Below, in pieces: positions 51,394 through 60,257 of a stretch of 64,000 nucleotides of DNA (position 1 is its first letter; each line of letters begins with the position of its first letter). The stretch spans positions 62,001 through 126,000 of the forward strand of contig NZ_JBBUTI010000008.1 of assembly GCF_038066635.1 (NCBI RefSeq). Direction: 5' to 3'. The stretch comes from Ideonella margarita (GTDB taxonomy: Bacteria > Pseudomonadota > Gammaproteobacteria > Burkholderiales > Burkholderiaceae_C). Both the position numbers and the translations under genes were made by a program. The notes below the pieces were generated by a model. It was given only the letters and a program-made list of their open reading frames with translations, was not told where the DNA came from and made no database searches.

Positions 51394-53043
51394 CTACCGG
51401 ATCTGCCTTGTGCTCACGGCGCCTAGTGTGAAGGCTTCTTCGAAAACTGAATAGCCCGCCAGATCGGCATGTGCAAACCGGATACGGCCGCGGGCCTGCC
51501 GCAGGGCCGTGCGCGCCGCCTGGCTGCGCACACCCGGCACCGGGATGCTCATGGCGTGGCCCCAGCGCATCAGCTCGGCCTGCTGCAACTGCTCGGGCAG
51601 GTCTGGATGCACGGCTTGCAGGTCGGCCACGATGCGGGCCAGCCAGCTGGCCGCGGGCTGCTGCAGCAGCGATGCACGTTCAGCCACCGGCAGCGCGTGG
51701 TACGTGGTGAGCAGTTGCGGGCCGGTCAGCCCCGCGTCGGGCCGCAAGGACTGGTGCTGGGCATTCACATAACCCAGCGCGGCGTTGCCGCCGGCGGGCG
51801 CAAACACCACGTTATCCCAGGCCGCCGGCGCCCCCACGCGCTCTTGCAGCGGGCCGCGCAACAGCAGGTTGCCCACCAGCCAGGGCGCGTAGCGGGTGGC
51901 GGCTGCCGCCTCGGCCAGGGCCTGCTGCAACGCAGCCTCGGCGCCTTGCAGCAGACGTTGGGTAATGAACAGCGGCGTGGCCAGCACCACGGTGTGGGCG
52001 CGCCAGGCTTCGAGTTGCCGGGCGGCGTGGTCAAAGGCCAGCACCTGCACGCCTTGCCGCTCGGCCGTCACCCGCAGCACGGTGCGGCCTGACTGCAGGC
52101 GCGGCTGCAGCGGCGTGGCCAGCTCGCGCACCAGAAAGGCATTGCCCTCGGGCCAGGTGAACACGGCGTCGCGCTCGGCGCTGTCATCACCGGGCGGGTG
52201 AAAACCGTGGCGGCTGGCGAAGTAGTGCAGCCCGGCCCAGGCCGACACGGTGTGGATGCCGGCGCCGTAGTCGTCGCGGCAGGCGTAATCGAGGTAGCCC
52301 AGCAGGTGCGCGTCGCTCACCCCTTGGGCCGCCAGCCACACCCCGAAGGTCTGGGCATCGAGCGCCGCATGGTCGGCGGTGAAGCGCCCGGCGTGGGTCG
52401 GCAGGTTGAAGCCGAGCCGACGCTGGGCACCATCCACCAGCCGCGCAAAGAGGCGGTACTGGGCCTGGGTGGCGGGCCGGCCATCGGCGGCAGGCAGCAG
52501 GCCATCCTGCCAGGCGCCGTCGATGAACAGGCGCTCTTGCGGGGCGTGGCACAGGTAACGCTCATTGGGCACCACGCCGGCCGCGGTGGAGCGCAGCAAG
52601 CCGATGTCGTGCAGCCAGGCGCCTACCTCGATGGCGGCCGGGCCGGGCACCGGCAGGTAGTGCGCCCCGAGCGGGCAGGCAAGGCCGCCCACGCTGTGGC
52701 CGCGGCTGTTGCCACCGACCTGGTCTTCCAGTTCCAGCAGCACGGCGTCGTCCACACCGGCCTGAGCCAGGTGATGCAAAGCCGATAGGCCCGCCACGCC
52801 GCCACCCACCACCAGCACGCCGGTCTGGCGCTGCACGGCCACGGGCGGCAGGCTGCTTGATTTGCCTTGGCCAAAGCCGTCGCGCAGCTGGTGGCCACGC
52901 TCGGCGTTGGCGCCAACCCAGCGCACGGGCACCCGGCCCAGCGCATCGCGCTTCGATGCCTCAGGCGCGGGCGTGCACGCTTGCAAGCCCAGGCCCGCAA
53001 GCGGCGCGGCCCCCGCCATCGTCAACACCTGGCGGCGGCGCAT
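51394..53043 (-). CDS. FAD-dependent oxidoreductase, exported (amine-oxidase-like)
   Basis: 549 residues from the ATG at 53043, which shares one nucleotide with the stop codon of the spermidine-synthase-like gene (TGATG). N terminus MRRRQVLTMAGAAPLAGLGL ends in a lipobox-type LQAC, so it is likely Tat- or Sec-exported and lipid-anchored. FAD site: VLVVGGGVAGLSALHHLAQA, with LELEDQVGGNSRG and the motif CPLGAHYLPVPGP. The fold is that of flavin amine oxidases and related desaturases. Its position directly after an aminopropyltransferase suggests it oxidises a polyamine or polyamine-modified product, but that is inference. Confidence 0.8.
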   Translation of the reverse strand: MRRRQVLTMAGAAPLAGLGLQACTPAPEASKRDALGRVPVRWVGANAERGHQLRDGFGQGKSSSLPPVAVQRQTGVLVVGGGVAGLSALHHLAQAGVDDAVLLELEDQVGGNSRGHSVGGLACPLGAHYLPVPGPAAIEVGAWLHDIGLLRSTAAGVVPNERYLCHAPQERLFIDGAWQDGLLPAADGRPATQAQYRLFARLVDGAQRRLGFNLPTHAGRFTADHAALDAQTFGVWLAAQGVSDAHLLGYLDYACRDDYGAGIHTVSAWAGLHYFASRHGFHPPGDDSAERDAVFTWPEGNAFLVRELATPLQPRLQSGRTVLRVTAERQGVQVLAFDHAARQLEAWRAHTVVLATPLFITQRLLQGAEAALQQALAEAAAATRYAPWLVGNLLLRGPLQERVGAPAAWDNVVFAPAGGNAALGYVNAQHQSLRPDAGLTGPQLLTTYHALPVAERASLLQQPAASWLARIVADLQAVHPDLPEQLQQAELMRWGHAMSIPVPGVRSQAARTALRQARGRIRFAHADLAGYSVFEEAFTLGAVSTRQIR

Positions 53044-54644
53044 CACTGGTGCACCCGGCCCCACTCGTCTTCAAACGTGTGCACCAGGCCCTGGTTCGAC
53101 AAGCGGTTCGGCTCGGCCGGCACGCGGGCCATGTCGGGCGGAAAGTCGAGCAGCGCGGGCAGGCCAGCCACCGTCAGGAAGCGCAGTCCGTCAGGCAACT
53201 GCCGGGGCGGCTGCCAGGGCCGGCGACCCGCCAGGATGAAGCCCCACTCACCGAAGCTCGGCACATGCGCGTGGTACGGCGTGGTCTGCAGGCCAACGGC
53301 CTCGATGGTGGTGGCCACGGTCCAGTAGCTCTTGCGGGCGATCAGCGGTGAGGTGGTCTGCACCACGGCAAAACCACCGGCCGACAAGTGCGGGTCCAGC
53401 AGCGCATAGAAGCTGGTCGTGTAGAGCTTGCCGAGCGCGAAATTGGTGGGGTCGGGGAAGTCGACCACGATCACGTCGAACACCTCGTCGTGGCTTTCCA
53501 GCCAGCCGAAGGCGTCGGTGTTGACGATGCGCACCTTGGGCGACGTGAGCGCGTTGCCGTTCAGCCGCGTCAGCATCGGCTCGGTGCTGAACAGCTGCGT
53601 CATCGCCGGGTCCAGCTCAACCAGCGTCACCTGCTCGACGGACGGGTACTTGAGGATTTCGCGCACCGCCATGCCGTCACCACCGCCCAGCACCAGCACC
53701 TTCTTCGGCGCACCGTGCGCGGCCATCGCGGGGTGCACCAGGGCCTCGTGATACCGGTACTCGTCACGCGAGTGGAACTGCAGATTGCCGTTGAGGAACA
53801 GGCGCGTGCCGGCACCGCTGCGCGTCACCACGATGCGCTGGTAGGGGCTGCTGCTGCGGTAGACGATGTGCTCGCCGTAGAAGCGGTCTTCAGCCCAGGT
53901 GGTGAGGTGGTCAGCACCGCCCACCGCGGCGCCCAGCGCCAGCACCACACCAGCGCAGGCGAGCGCATGGCTGCGCCAGCGCGGCAGCTCGTCGCGGAAC
54001 ATGAAAAGCGCCCAGATCGCCACCGCGGTGTTGAGCAGGCCGAACAGCAGCCCGGTGCGGATCAGCCCGAGGTGCGGCACCAGCAGCAGCGGAAACGCCA
54101 CCGCCACCACCAGCGCGCCCAGGTAGTCGAACGTCAGCACCTGCGAGACCAGGTCCTTCAGCGCATAGCGGTGGCTGAACTGGCGCTTGAGGATGCGCAT
54201 CACCAGCGGGATTTCCAGCCCGACCAAGGCCCCCACCAGGCCAACCAGGCCGTAAAGCAGGATCTTGAAAGACAGCTGCCCCGTGCCGTTCAGGCTGCTG
54301 TGGGCCACGAACAGCGCGGCAGGCATCAGGCCGCCCACCAGCCCCACCAGCAGCTCGATGCGCAGGAACTGCGCCACCAGCTGACGCTCCACCAGGCGTG
54401 ACAGCCACGAGCCCACGCCCATCGCGAACAGGTAGGCGCCGATGATGGTGGAGAACTGCAGGACAGAGTCGCCCAGCAGGTAGCTGGCCAAGGCGCCAGC
54501 GGCCAGCTCATACACCAGCCCGCAGGCGGCGATCAGGAATACCGAGACCAGCAGCACCACCTCGGCGGGGTGCACGCGCGAGGTCGGGGTGGCAGCGTCG
54601 GGTGACTTGGGCGCGTTCAACTCAACCGTGGATCGCTGCGGCAA
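53043..54644 (-). CDS. Membrane-anchored spermidine synthase-like aminopropyltransferase
   Basis: 533 residues. The N-terminal about 210 residues hold seven predicted transmembrane helices (for example VVLLVSVFLIAACGLVYELA and ILLYGLVGLVGALVGLEIPL). The C-terminal part is a SpeE-like enzyme: LQFHSRDEYRYHEALVHPAM, SAM-type site VLVLGGGDGMAVREIL, VELDPAM and the catalytic VVDFPDPTNFALGKLY. The start is probably the TTG at 54644, which overlaps the DUF350 gene by 23 nt and has a weak Shine-Dalgarno. It likely transfers aminopropyl groups (from decarboxylated SAM made by SpeD) at the membrane; the acceptor is unknown. Confidence 0.9.
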   Translation of the reverse strand: MPQRSTVELNAPKSPDAATPTSRVHPAEVVLLVSVFLIAACGLVYELAAGALASYLLGDSVLQFSTIIGAYLFAMGVGSWLSRLVERQLVAQFLRIELLVGLVGGLMPAALFVAHSSLNGTGQLSFKILLYGLVGLVGALVGLEIPLVMRILKRQFSHRYALKDLVSQVLTFDYLGALVVAVAFPLLLVPHLGLIRTGLLFGLLNTAVAIWALFMFRDELPRWRSHALACAGVVLALGAAVGGADHLTTWAEDRFYGEHIVYRSSSPYQRIVVTRSGAGTRLFLNGNLQFHSRDEYRYHEALVHPAMAAHGAPKKVLVLGGGDGMAVREILKYPSVEQVTLVELDPAMTQLFSTEPMLTRLNGNALTSPKVRIVNTDAFGWLESHDEVFDVIVVDFPDPTNFALGKLYTTSFYALLDPHLSAGGFAVVQTTSPLIARKSYWTVATTIEAVGLQTTPYHAHVPSFGEWGFILAGRRPWQPPRQLPDGLRFLTVAGLPALLDFPPDMARVPAEPNRLSNQGLVHTFEDEWGRVHQ

Positions 54645-54843
54645 CGATCTGGCCGATGGCCACGAACATGCCGGCCACCACGATGCCCAGCGCCACGTTC
54701 TTGTGCTCGACGATTTCTTCCCAGAGCTTGTAGGGCGTGAGCTTGTCGATCACGACGAAGCTCGCCCACAGCACCACCACGCCAATCACGGCGTACAGCA
54801 CCGAACCCAGCACCACCGCCGGCTTGAGCCATTCAAAGTCCAT
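54622..54843 (-). CDS. DUF350 (YjfL-type) small membrane protein
   Basis: 73 residues with two transmembrane helices (VVLGSVLYAVIGVVVLWASF and NVALGIVVAGMFVAIGQIVA) joined by a short KLTPYKLWEEIVEHK loop, the DUF350 pattern seen in E. coli YjfL. I chose the second of two close ATGs (54843) because AAGGAG is 6 nt upstream; the first ATG (54849) touches it. In many genomes DUF350 genes sit with spermidine-synthase-like, SPFH and DUF4178 genes; here all four are adjacent. Molecular role unknown. Confidence 0.9.
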   Translation of the reverse strand: MDFEWLKPAVVLGSVLYAVIGVVVLWASFVVIDKLTPYKLWEEIVEHKNVALGIVVAGMFVAIGQIVAAAIHG

Positions 54844-54873
54844 CGTCATCTCCTTGTATCAGCGGGAAGCGGC

Positions 54874-56514
54874 CTACTTGTGGCCGCCGCCCCCGCTGGA
54901 AAAACCGCCAAAAGATCCGCCGCCGGTGCGCAATCCGCCCGAGCTGCCGCTGCTGCGGCGGCATTGCTGGTATTCAGCGCTCGCCTCACCGAAGGTGGCC
55001 CGCGTCTGGTCACAGTCGTCGCGGCTGGTGCAGCGGCTCATCAGCAGGATCACCACCACCACGACGATCAGGATGATCACGCCCTGGCTGATGCCGCTGC
55101 TGCCCAAGCCACCACCACCGAGGCTGGAGGTGGGCAGACTGTCGCCGCCGAGGCTCCCCGGTGGCAGGTTGAAGCCGCGCGCAATCTCCGCCGCACCCAG
55201 CCTGCGGCCGGCCGACCAGGTGACTTCGCTGCCGGTTTCCTCGCGCGACAACACACGGCCGTCGGCGCCGGTGAAGTCGGTGACGCGCGCACGCTCATCG
55301 CGTTTGACACGCCAGTAGAACTCGCCCTGCACCCAGGTGACGGCCGCCACGTAGCGGTAGCGCTGCTGGTAGGTCTGGTCTTGCCAGGTGGCGGCGTTGC
55401 CGCGCTGTTGCGGCGCACCGGTGAGCGGGCGCACGGCGCTCCAGCCGTCTTCGGCATCCACCAGAAAAGCAAAACCCGCCTGGCGGTTGTAGAGCAGGTA
55501 TTCGCGCCAGAAGGTCTGCTCGTCGTCATCGCCCGGCGACGGGATGTCGCAGCGTTCCTGGTAGCCGACCACGGTCCAGTCTTGCGCACCCTCGGGGCCG
55601 AGTGACAGGCGGCCGGTGCTGCCCAGCGGAATCTGCGGGCCGATGCCGGCCTCGCCGGAATTGTTCTGCGCGTAGTGCTTCAGGTCAGCGCCGACGCCGG
55701 CAGAGATGTCGACCACCGCATGGCACTGGCCGCAGGTGATGGCCTGCGTGCTGGCCAGCGTGGCGGTGAGCGACGCGCCGCACGACGGGCATTCCAGCGT
55801 GCGACCACTCACCGCGGCGGCGTTGTCATCACGCAGGCCGGTCAGCGACAGCGCCGAGAGGTTGATCGGCTTGCCGATGGCCCATTGCAGGGCCGGGCCG
55901 GCCGCGTCATCGAGCGTGCCGACCTCATCGCGCTCATTGCGCAGATCGACCACCGTGTGCGGCTGACCCAGGGTCGGCGGGCGCGGCAATTCGCCCACGG
56001 CCGCCGCCAGGGTGACGGGCTGGATCGACGCCACTGTCCACGCGCGGCCGTCCACCAGCACGCGCTGACCGGCATGCCACTCGGCCAGCACCGGCGGGTC
56101 GGTCAGCGGCTTCTGGTCGAAGCTCAGCACATGGCCGGCGTTGTCCTCGCTCAGCCAGGCCGAGCGAGGCGGGCCGTCACCCGAGGTGTCGAACAGCAGA
56201 TGCCATTCGTTCCAGGTGCCTTCGGGGTAGCGGTACTGCAGGCGCCCCACGAGCGTGAAGCCCACGCCCTGCCAACGCCCACTGGCGCCGAGTTGCAGCG
56301 GCGTGTGGTCGTCGAACAGCTCGGCGCTTTCGCCGATCTTGCGCAGGGTGTCGCCGTCGCGCAGCAGGCTGCTGCGACAAAAGCTGCACACCGCACTGGC
56401 CGATGCCGCCGAAGCGAAATCAACCGGTGCGCCGCAATTCGGACACGCAGCGCGCCAGGCCCGCTGGGCGCGCGGGCGTGGGGGTGGCGATGCGGGGGAA
56501 GCTGGCTCGGTCAA
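54874..56514 (-). CDS. DUF4178 domain-containing zinc-ribbon membrane protein
   Basis: 546 residues. Two zinc ribbons, CPNCGAPVDFASAASA with CSFC near the N terminus and CPSCGASLTATLAST with CGQC in the middle, two DUF4178-type beta-rich modules (LVGRLQYRYPEGTWNEWHL; YQERCDIPSPGDDDEQTFWR), one C-terminal transmembrane helix (GVIILIVVVVVILLMSRC) and a Gly/Ser-rich end with HK. The start is a TTG at 56514, 10 nt after the SPFH stop. It is the second gene in the SPFH-DUF4178-DUF350-SpeE run. Function unknown; the ribbons suggest a scaffold or sensor at the membrane. Confidence 0.85.
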   Translation of the reverse strand: MTEPASPASPPPRPRAQRAWRAACPNCGAPVDFASAASASAVCSFCRSSLLRDGDTLRKIGESAELFDDHTPLQLGASGRWQGVGFTLVGRLQYRYPEGTWNEWHLLFDTSGDGPPRSAWLSEDNAGHVLSFDQKPLTDPPVLAEWHAGQRVLVDGRAWTVASIQPVTLAAAVGELPRPPTLGQPHTVVDLRNERDEVGTLDDAAGPALQWAIGKPINLSALSLTGLRDDNAAAVSGRTLECPSCGASLTATLASTQAITCGQCHAVVDISAGVGADLKHYAQNNSGEAGIGPQIPLGSTGRLSLGPEGAQDWTVVGYQERCDIPSPGDDDEQTFWREYLLYNRQAGFAFLVDAEDGWSAVRPLTGAPQQRGNAATWQDQTYQQRYRYVAAVTWVQGEFYWRVKRDERARVTDFTGADGRVLSREETGSEVTWSAGRRLGAAEIARGFNLPPGSLGGDSLPTSSLGGGGLGSSGISQGVIILIVVVVVILLMSRCTSRDDCDQTRATFGEASAEYQQCRRSSGSSGGLRTGGGSFGGFSSGGGGHK

Positions 56515-56524
56515 GGCGCAGCCG

Positions 56525-57568
56525 TCAGACCAGCTTCTTCAGCAGCTCGGCCTTCTTGGCGCTGAATTCCTCGTCGGTCAGGATGCCCTTGGCCTTCAGA
56601 TCAGCCAGCTTTTCCAGCGTGGCCATCACGGCGTCGGGGCTCATCGCCGCCGGCGCTGCGGCTGTCGCGGCCGCAGCGGGCTGCGTGGCCGCGTTCAGGC
56701 CCTGCGACATCTGCTGCGCCAGCATCTGGCCCATGGCCACACCGGCGCCCAGGCCGAGTGCGTCACCGGCCACGCCGCCGCCCTGGCCCACGCCCTCGGC
56801 CAGCTTCGGAATGGCCTGCGCGGTCTGGTACTGCATGAACTTGTTCATGTCGCCACCCACCATGCCCATGCCGATCTTCTGGTCGAGGATCTTCTGCAGC
56901 TCTTCCGGCAGCGACACGCTCTGCAGCGTCACGCTTTCCAGCGCCAGGCCCAGGGCGTCGAAGGAGGCCGCCGTGGCTTCCTTCAGCTGCTTGGCAAATT
57001 CGATCTGGTTGGCGGCCAGGTCCAGGAAGGGAATGCCGCTGGCGGCCACCGCATCACTGATGTGCTGCAGCATCAGGCCACGCAACTGGCCGTCGAGGTC
57101 TTCGGCGGTATAGCGCTCACGCGTGCCGGAGATCTCGACGTGGAACTTCTTCGGATCGGTGATGCGGTAGGCGTAGTTGCCGAAGGCGCGCAGGCGCACC
57201 GCGCCGAAGTCCTTGTCGCGGATGGTGATCGGCTGGGCCGTGCCCCAGCGCTGGTCGATCTGCTGGCGGGTGCTGAAGAAGTAGACGTCGCTCTTGAACG
57301 GGCTGTTGAACAGCTTGTCCCAGTTCTTCAGGTAGGTCAGCACCGGCAGCGTCTGCGTCGTCAGCTTGTAGGTGCCGGGGCCGAACACGTCAGCCACCTT
57401 GCCTTCGTTGACGAAGATCGCCATCTGGCTCTCGCGCACCGTCAGCGAGGCACCATTCTGGATTTCGTTGTCGGCCATCGGGAAGCGCCAGGCCAGCGTG
57501 CCATCGCCGGATTCCGTCCACTCCAGAATATCGATGAACTGTTTCTTGATGAAATCCATCAGGCCCAT
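56525..57568 (-). CDS. SPFH (band 7) domain protein with C-terminal SHOCT motif
   Basis: 347 residues. N-terminal MGLMDFIKKQFIDILEWTES, then a virion-core/SPFH-type domain (MAIFVNEGKVADVFGPGTYK; ADNEIQNGASLTVRESQ), an Ala/Gly-rich region, and a C-terminal SHOCT motif LEKLADLKAKGILTDEEFSA. No transmembrane helix is evident, so it would be peripheral to the inner face of the membrane. I chose the ATG at 57568 (GGGGA upstream); an in-frame start at 57688 has no support. It heads the minus-strand run, so its upstream region (57569-57688) should hold the operon promoter. Confidence 0.88.
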   Translation of the reverse strand: MGLMDFIKKQFIDILEWTESGDGTLAWRFPMADNEIQNGASLTVRESQMAIFVNEGKVADVFGPGTYKLTTQTLPVLTYLKNWDKLFNSPFKSDVYFFSTRQQIDQRWGTAQPITIRDKDFGAVRLRAFGNYAYRITDPKKFHVEISGTRERYTAEDLDGQLRGLMLQHISDAVAASGIPFLDLAANQIEFAKQLKEATAASFDALGLALESVTLQSVSLPEELQKILDQKIGMGMVGGDMNKFMQYQTAQAIPKLAEGVGQGGGVAGDALGLGAGVAMGQMLAQQMSQGLNAATQPAAAATAAAPAAMSPDAVMATLEKLADLKAKGILTDEEFSAKKAELLKKLV

Positions 57569-57688
57569 GGCGAGTCCCCTTCTGTCGACGCCGGCAATGT
57601 GCCGGCCACACCGGCGAGAGATGCCGGCGCGGCGAATAATACGCGTTGGGAATTGAAGATCCAGCCCCGCCCGCCCTTCAGGAAACAC

Positions 57689-58933
57689 ATGGAAGCCTTT
57701 GCGCCCAGCCCCAGCGTCTCACCTGCGCCACAACACCTGGCGGTGATCGGCGCCGGCCCGGTCGGCCTGACCCTGGCCTTGCTGGCCCACCGCCTGCTGC
57801 CCGATGCCCGCATCACCGTGTTCGATGCGCGCCCGGCCGACCGCGACGTGAGCGCCGATCCGCGCACGCTGGCGCTTTCACTCGGCAGCGTGCAGTTGCT
57901 GCAGCGCCTGGGTGTGTGGCCGGCCGAGGTGGCCCAACCGATTCTTCAAGTGCATGTGTCGCAGGCGCCGCCCACGCTGGGTGGCCAGCACCTGCGGGCC
58001 GAAGTGGCCCTGAGCGCACGCGATGAGGGCGTGCCGATGCTGGGCGCCGTGCTGCGCTACGGCCAGATCGTGGCGCCGCTGCAGCGCGCCTGGGCGGCCG
58101 CCTGCGCCGCGCACCCCGAGAATTGCGCGATGCGATTCGGCACGCCGGTGGCGGCGCTGAAGGACGTGCCCGGTGGCGTGGAAGTGGATGCCGGCGTGAT
58201 GGACGCCTTCGATCTGGCCGTGGTGGCCGAAGGTGGCGTGTTCGCCGACCAGGCCCGCAAGGCCGTGGTGCACGATTACCGCCAGAACGCCTGGGTGGGC
58301 ACCGTGACGCTGGATGCCAGCGTGCCGTCCGGTGCGGCCTTCGAGCGCTTCACCCGGCACGGCCCTGTCGCGCTGCTGCCTCTTCCGACGCTCTCGCCGC
58401 TGCCAGGGTCGGGCGGCGCATCTGGGCAGCGTCAAGCCTCTCTGGTGTGGTGTGTGCCCGCCGATGACGACCCGGTGCGTGCGCTGGACGATGCCCAGCG
58501 ACTGGCGGTGCTGCGCTCGGTGCTGCCCGAGGCCGCCGGCCAGTTGCAGAACGTGGGCCCTCTGAAGTGCTTTGCGCTCGGCCTGAACGCCGAGCGCAGC
58601 CTGGTGCAGGGGCGCACCGTGCGCATCGGCAATGCCGCGCAAACGCTGCACCCGGTGGCGGGCCAGGGCCTGAACCTGGGCCTGCGCGATGCATTTGCGC
58701 TCATCGACACGCTGCGCCGCACACCCGACATCGAACGGGCGCTGCGCCGCGTCGAATGGGCCCGCGCCCCCGACCGCTGGAGCATGATCGCCGCGACCGA
58801 TTTCCTGGCCCGCAGCTTCACCTGGCAATGGCCGGGCCTGCCCGCCGCACGCGGCCTTGGCCTCGCCCTGCTGCAGCTGGTGCCGCCGCTGAAATCTGCG
58901 TTGGCGCGGCAGATGATGTTCGGGCGGCGTTGA
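57689..58933 (+). CDS. ubiH: FAD-dependent ubiquinone biosynthesis monooxygenase, UbiH type
   Basis: 414 residues. FAD-binding HLAVIGAGPVGLTLALLAHR at the N terminus; RTLALSLGSVQLLQRLG; and the C-terminal GNAAQTLHPVAGQGLNLGLR, which has the GNAAQ form typical of UbiH rather than the GDAAH form of UbiF or UbiI. It hydroxylates the ring of the ubiquinone precursor. The ATG at 57689 has AGGAAA upstream; an open frame continues far upstream but is only the shadow of the SPFH gene. It is divergent from the SPFH operon and followed by a terminator. Confidence 0.9.
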   Translation: MEAFAPSPSVSPAPQHLAVIGAGPVGLTLALLAHRLLPDARITVFDARPADRDVSADPRTLALSLGSVQLLQRLGVWPAEVAQPILQVHVSQAPPTLGGQHLRAEVALSARDEGVPMLGAVLRYGQIVAPLQRAWAAACAAHPENCAMRFGTPVAALKDVPGGVEVDAGVMDAFDLAVVAEGGVFADQARKAVVHDYRQNAWVGTVTLDASVPSGAAFERFTRHGPVALLPLPTLSPLPGSGGASGQRQASLVWCVPADDDPVRALDDAQRLAVLRSVLPEAAGQLQNVGPLKCFALGLNAERSLVQGRTVRIGNAAQTLHPVAGQGLNLGLRDAFALIDTLRRTPDIERALRRVEWARAPDRWSMIAATDFLARSFTWQWPGLPAARGLGLALLQLVPPLKSALARQMMFGRR

Positions 58934-59001
58934 GGGCAGATTCACCACAAAACGGCGGCGACGGTTCGCAAAAGTTGAAACCGTTGGTTGCGCGCGGTGC
59001 C

Positions 59002-59049
59002 TGAAAAACAATGGCCGACCACCCTTTGCAGGGCCGTCGGCCATTTTTT
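59002..59049. terminator. Bidirectional rho-independent terminator after ubiH
   Basis: ATGGCCGAC (59011-59019) pairs perfectly with GTCGGCCAT (59036-59044); an A-tract precedes and T residues follow. It can also serve the convergent channel gene at 59085. Confidence 0.75.
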
Positions 59050-59084
59050 GCCTGCGCCCCTGAAGGCGCTGGGTCTGGGCTGGA

Positions 59085-60092
59085 TCAGTCCAGACGCATC
59101 ATCAGGCGCACCCAGCCCACGGTGCCTTCAGGGCGGTTGCGCACCTTGAATTCAGGCAGCACCTTCAGGTCAGCTGCCCAGACGCCGCTCTCGGACGTGT
59201 AGCCCACCGACGGGCCAACGGCCAGGATCTGTGCCTTGTTGCCGTCAGCGGCCACGTTCGGGCCCTTGTCCTTGGTGGTCTGCTTCAGCACGTAGCCGTT
59301 CAGACCCACGCGCCACAGGTCGTTCAGGCGGTACATCACGGATGCATCGGCGTGCAGGTACTGGCCCGAGCGCACCTGGGTGTCGCTGTTCTCGGTGTTG
59401 AACGAGTACGTCACGCGGGTGCCGAATTCCCAGCCGTTTTCCCAGGCGCGGCCGTACAGGAAGCCGGGACGGAAGGTCCAGAACTTGCCGGAGCCGGTGT
59501 TCACCGCGCGGCTCGCCTTGTAGTCGCCGGTCGGGGCCACCACGGCGGCCAGCAGCACCAGGCGCGACTCGTCGTCCTGGAAGTCGATGAAGGGGGCGAT
59601 CTCCATGTCGGCCAGGCCGGTGACCGTGCCCGAGCTGGTGGCGGCCTTGGCGTTCAGGCCGGCTTGCACGGCGGTGGCCATGGCGGCCGGGAAGCCGGCA
59701 GGGAACACGCCGGTCAGGGTCGTGTTGACGTCGAGGTTGACGATCGGCAGCGTGGCCGAGATGCCGAGACGGCCATCACCCAGCATGGTTTCGCTGACGT
59801 AGGTGACGCGCGGCACCAGCGCCACGGCGCTGATCTTGCCGCCACGCACGGCCGTCACGCCATTGCCCACCGAGGCGGACTGGTCGTTGCCGGCGCTGTC
59901 GCGGAAGGTGGTGGCGGTGTAGCTCTGGCCCCAGACCTGGCCGTACCAGCCCGGCAGCTGCGGGGTGGTCATTTCCTGGCCGGGCGCGCCGAGCAAGGCC
60001 CGCACGGACTGGTTCTCAGTCGCCTGGGCGGGGCCGAAGAAGGCGGCCATGATGGCCAGGGTCAGTGCGCTGGCGCCAAAACGTTGGGACAT
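59085..60092 (-). CDS. Outer-membrane beta-barrel channel-like protein (phenol-degradation MetA family type)
   Basis: 335 residues with signal peptide (SALTLAIMAAFFGPAQA). The mature chain is a series of amphipathic beta strands alternating with short turns (GRLGISATLPIVNLDVNT; EFGTRVTYSFNTENSDTQ; RVGLNGYVLKQTTKDKGPN) and ends GTVGWVRLMMRLD with an aromatic/hydrophobic C terminus, as in outer-membrane barrels of the MetA-pathway/SphA-like family. Substrate unknown. The ATG at 60092 has a weak Shine-Dalgarno. It is divergent from the chalcone-isomerase-like gene. Confidence 0.75.
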   Translation of the reverse strand: MSQRFGASALTLAIMAAFFGPAQATENQSVRALLGAPGQEMTTPQLPGWYGQVWGQSYTATTFRDSAGNDQSASVGNGVTAVRGGKISAVALVPRVTYVSETMLGDGRLGISATLPIVNLDVNTTLTGVFPAGFPAAMATAVQAGLNAKAATSSGTVTGLADMEIAPFIDFQDDESRLVLLAAVVAPTGDYKASRAVNTGSGKFWTFRPGFLYGRAWENGWEFGTRVTYSFNTENSDTQVRSGQYLHADASVMYRLNDLWRVGLNGYVLKQTTKDKGPNVAADGNKAQILAVGPSVGYTSESGVWAADLKVLPEFKVRNRPEGTVGWVRLMMRLD

Positions 60093-60257
60093 AGGGTCAA
60101 CTTGGTGATTTTTGTTCGAGGCGGGAAGATACCCCGCCAATTAGGGGATTGCCAACGGCGGATTCCCACGTTGTGTGGAGATAGCCACAGATGGATACTG
60201 TAGCCATCGTGCTTCGGCCTGAGTAGAAGCAGCTCCCCATTCACCCACCACAACCAC

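Noticed and set aside
56255..57688. Very long plus-strand open frame leading into ubiH
   Set aside because: It is the antisense shadow of the SPFH gene; the real ubiH start at 57689 has its own Shine-Dalgarno and the family N terminus.
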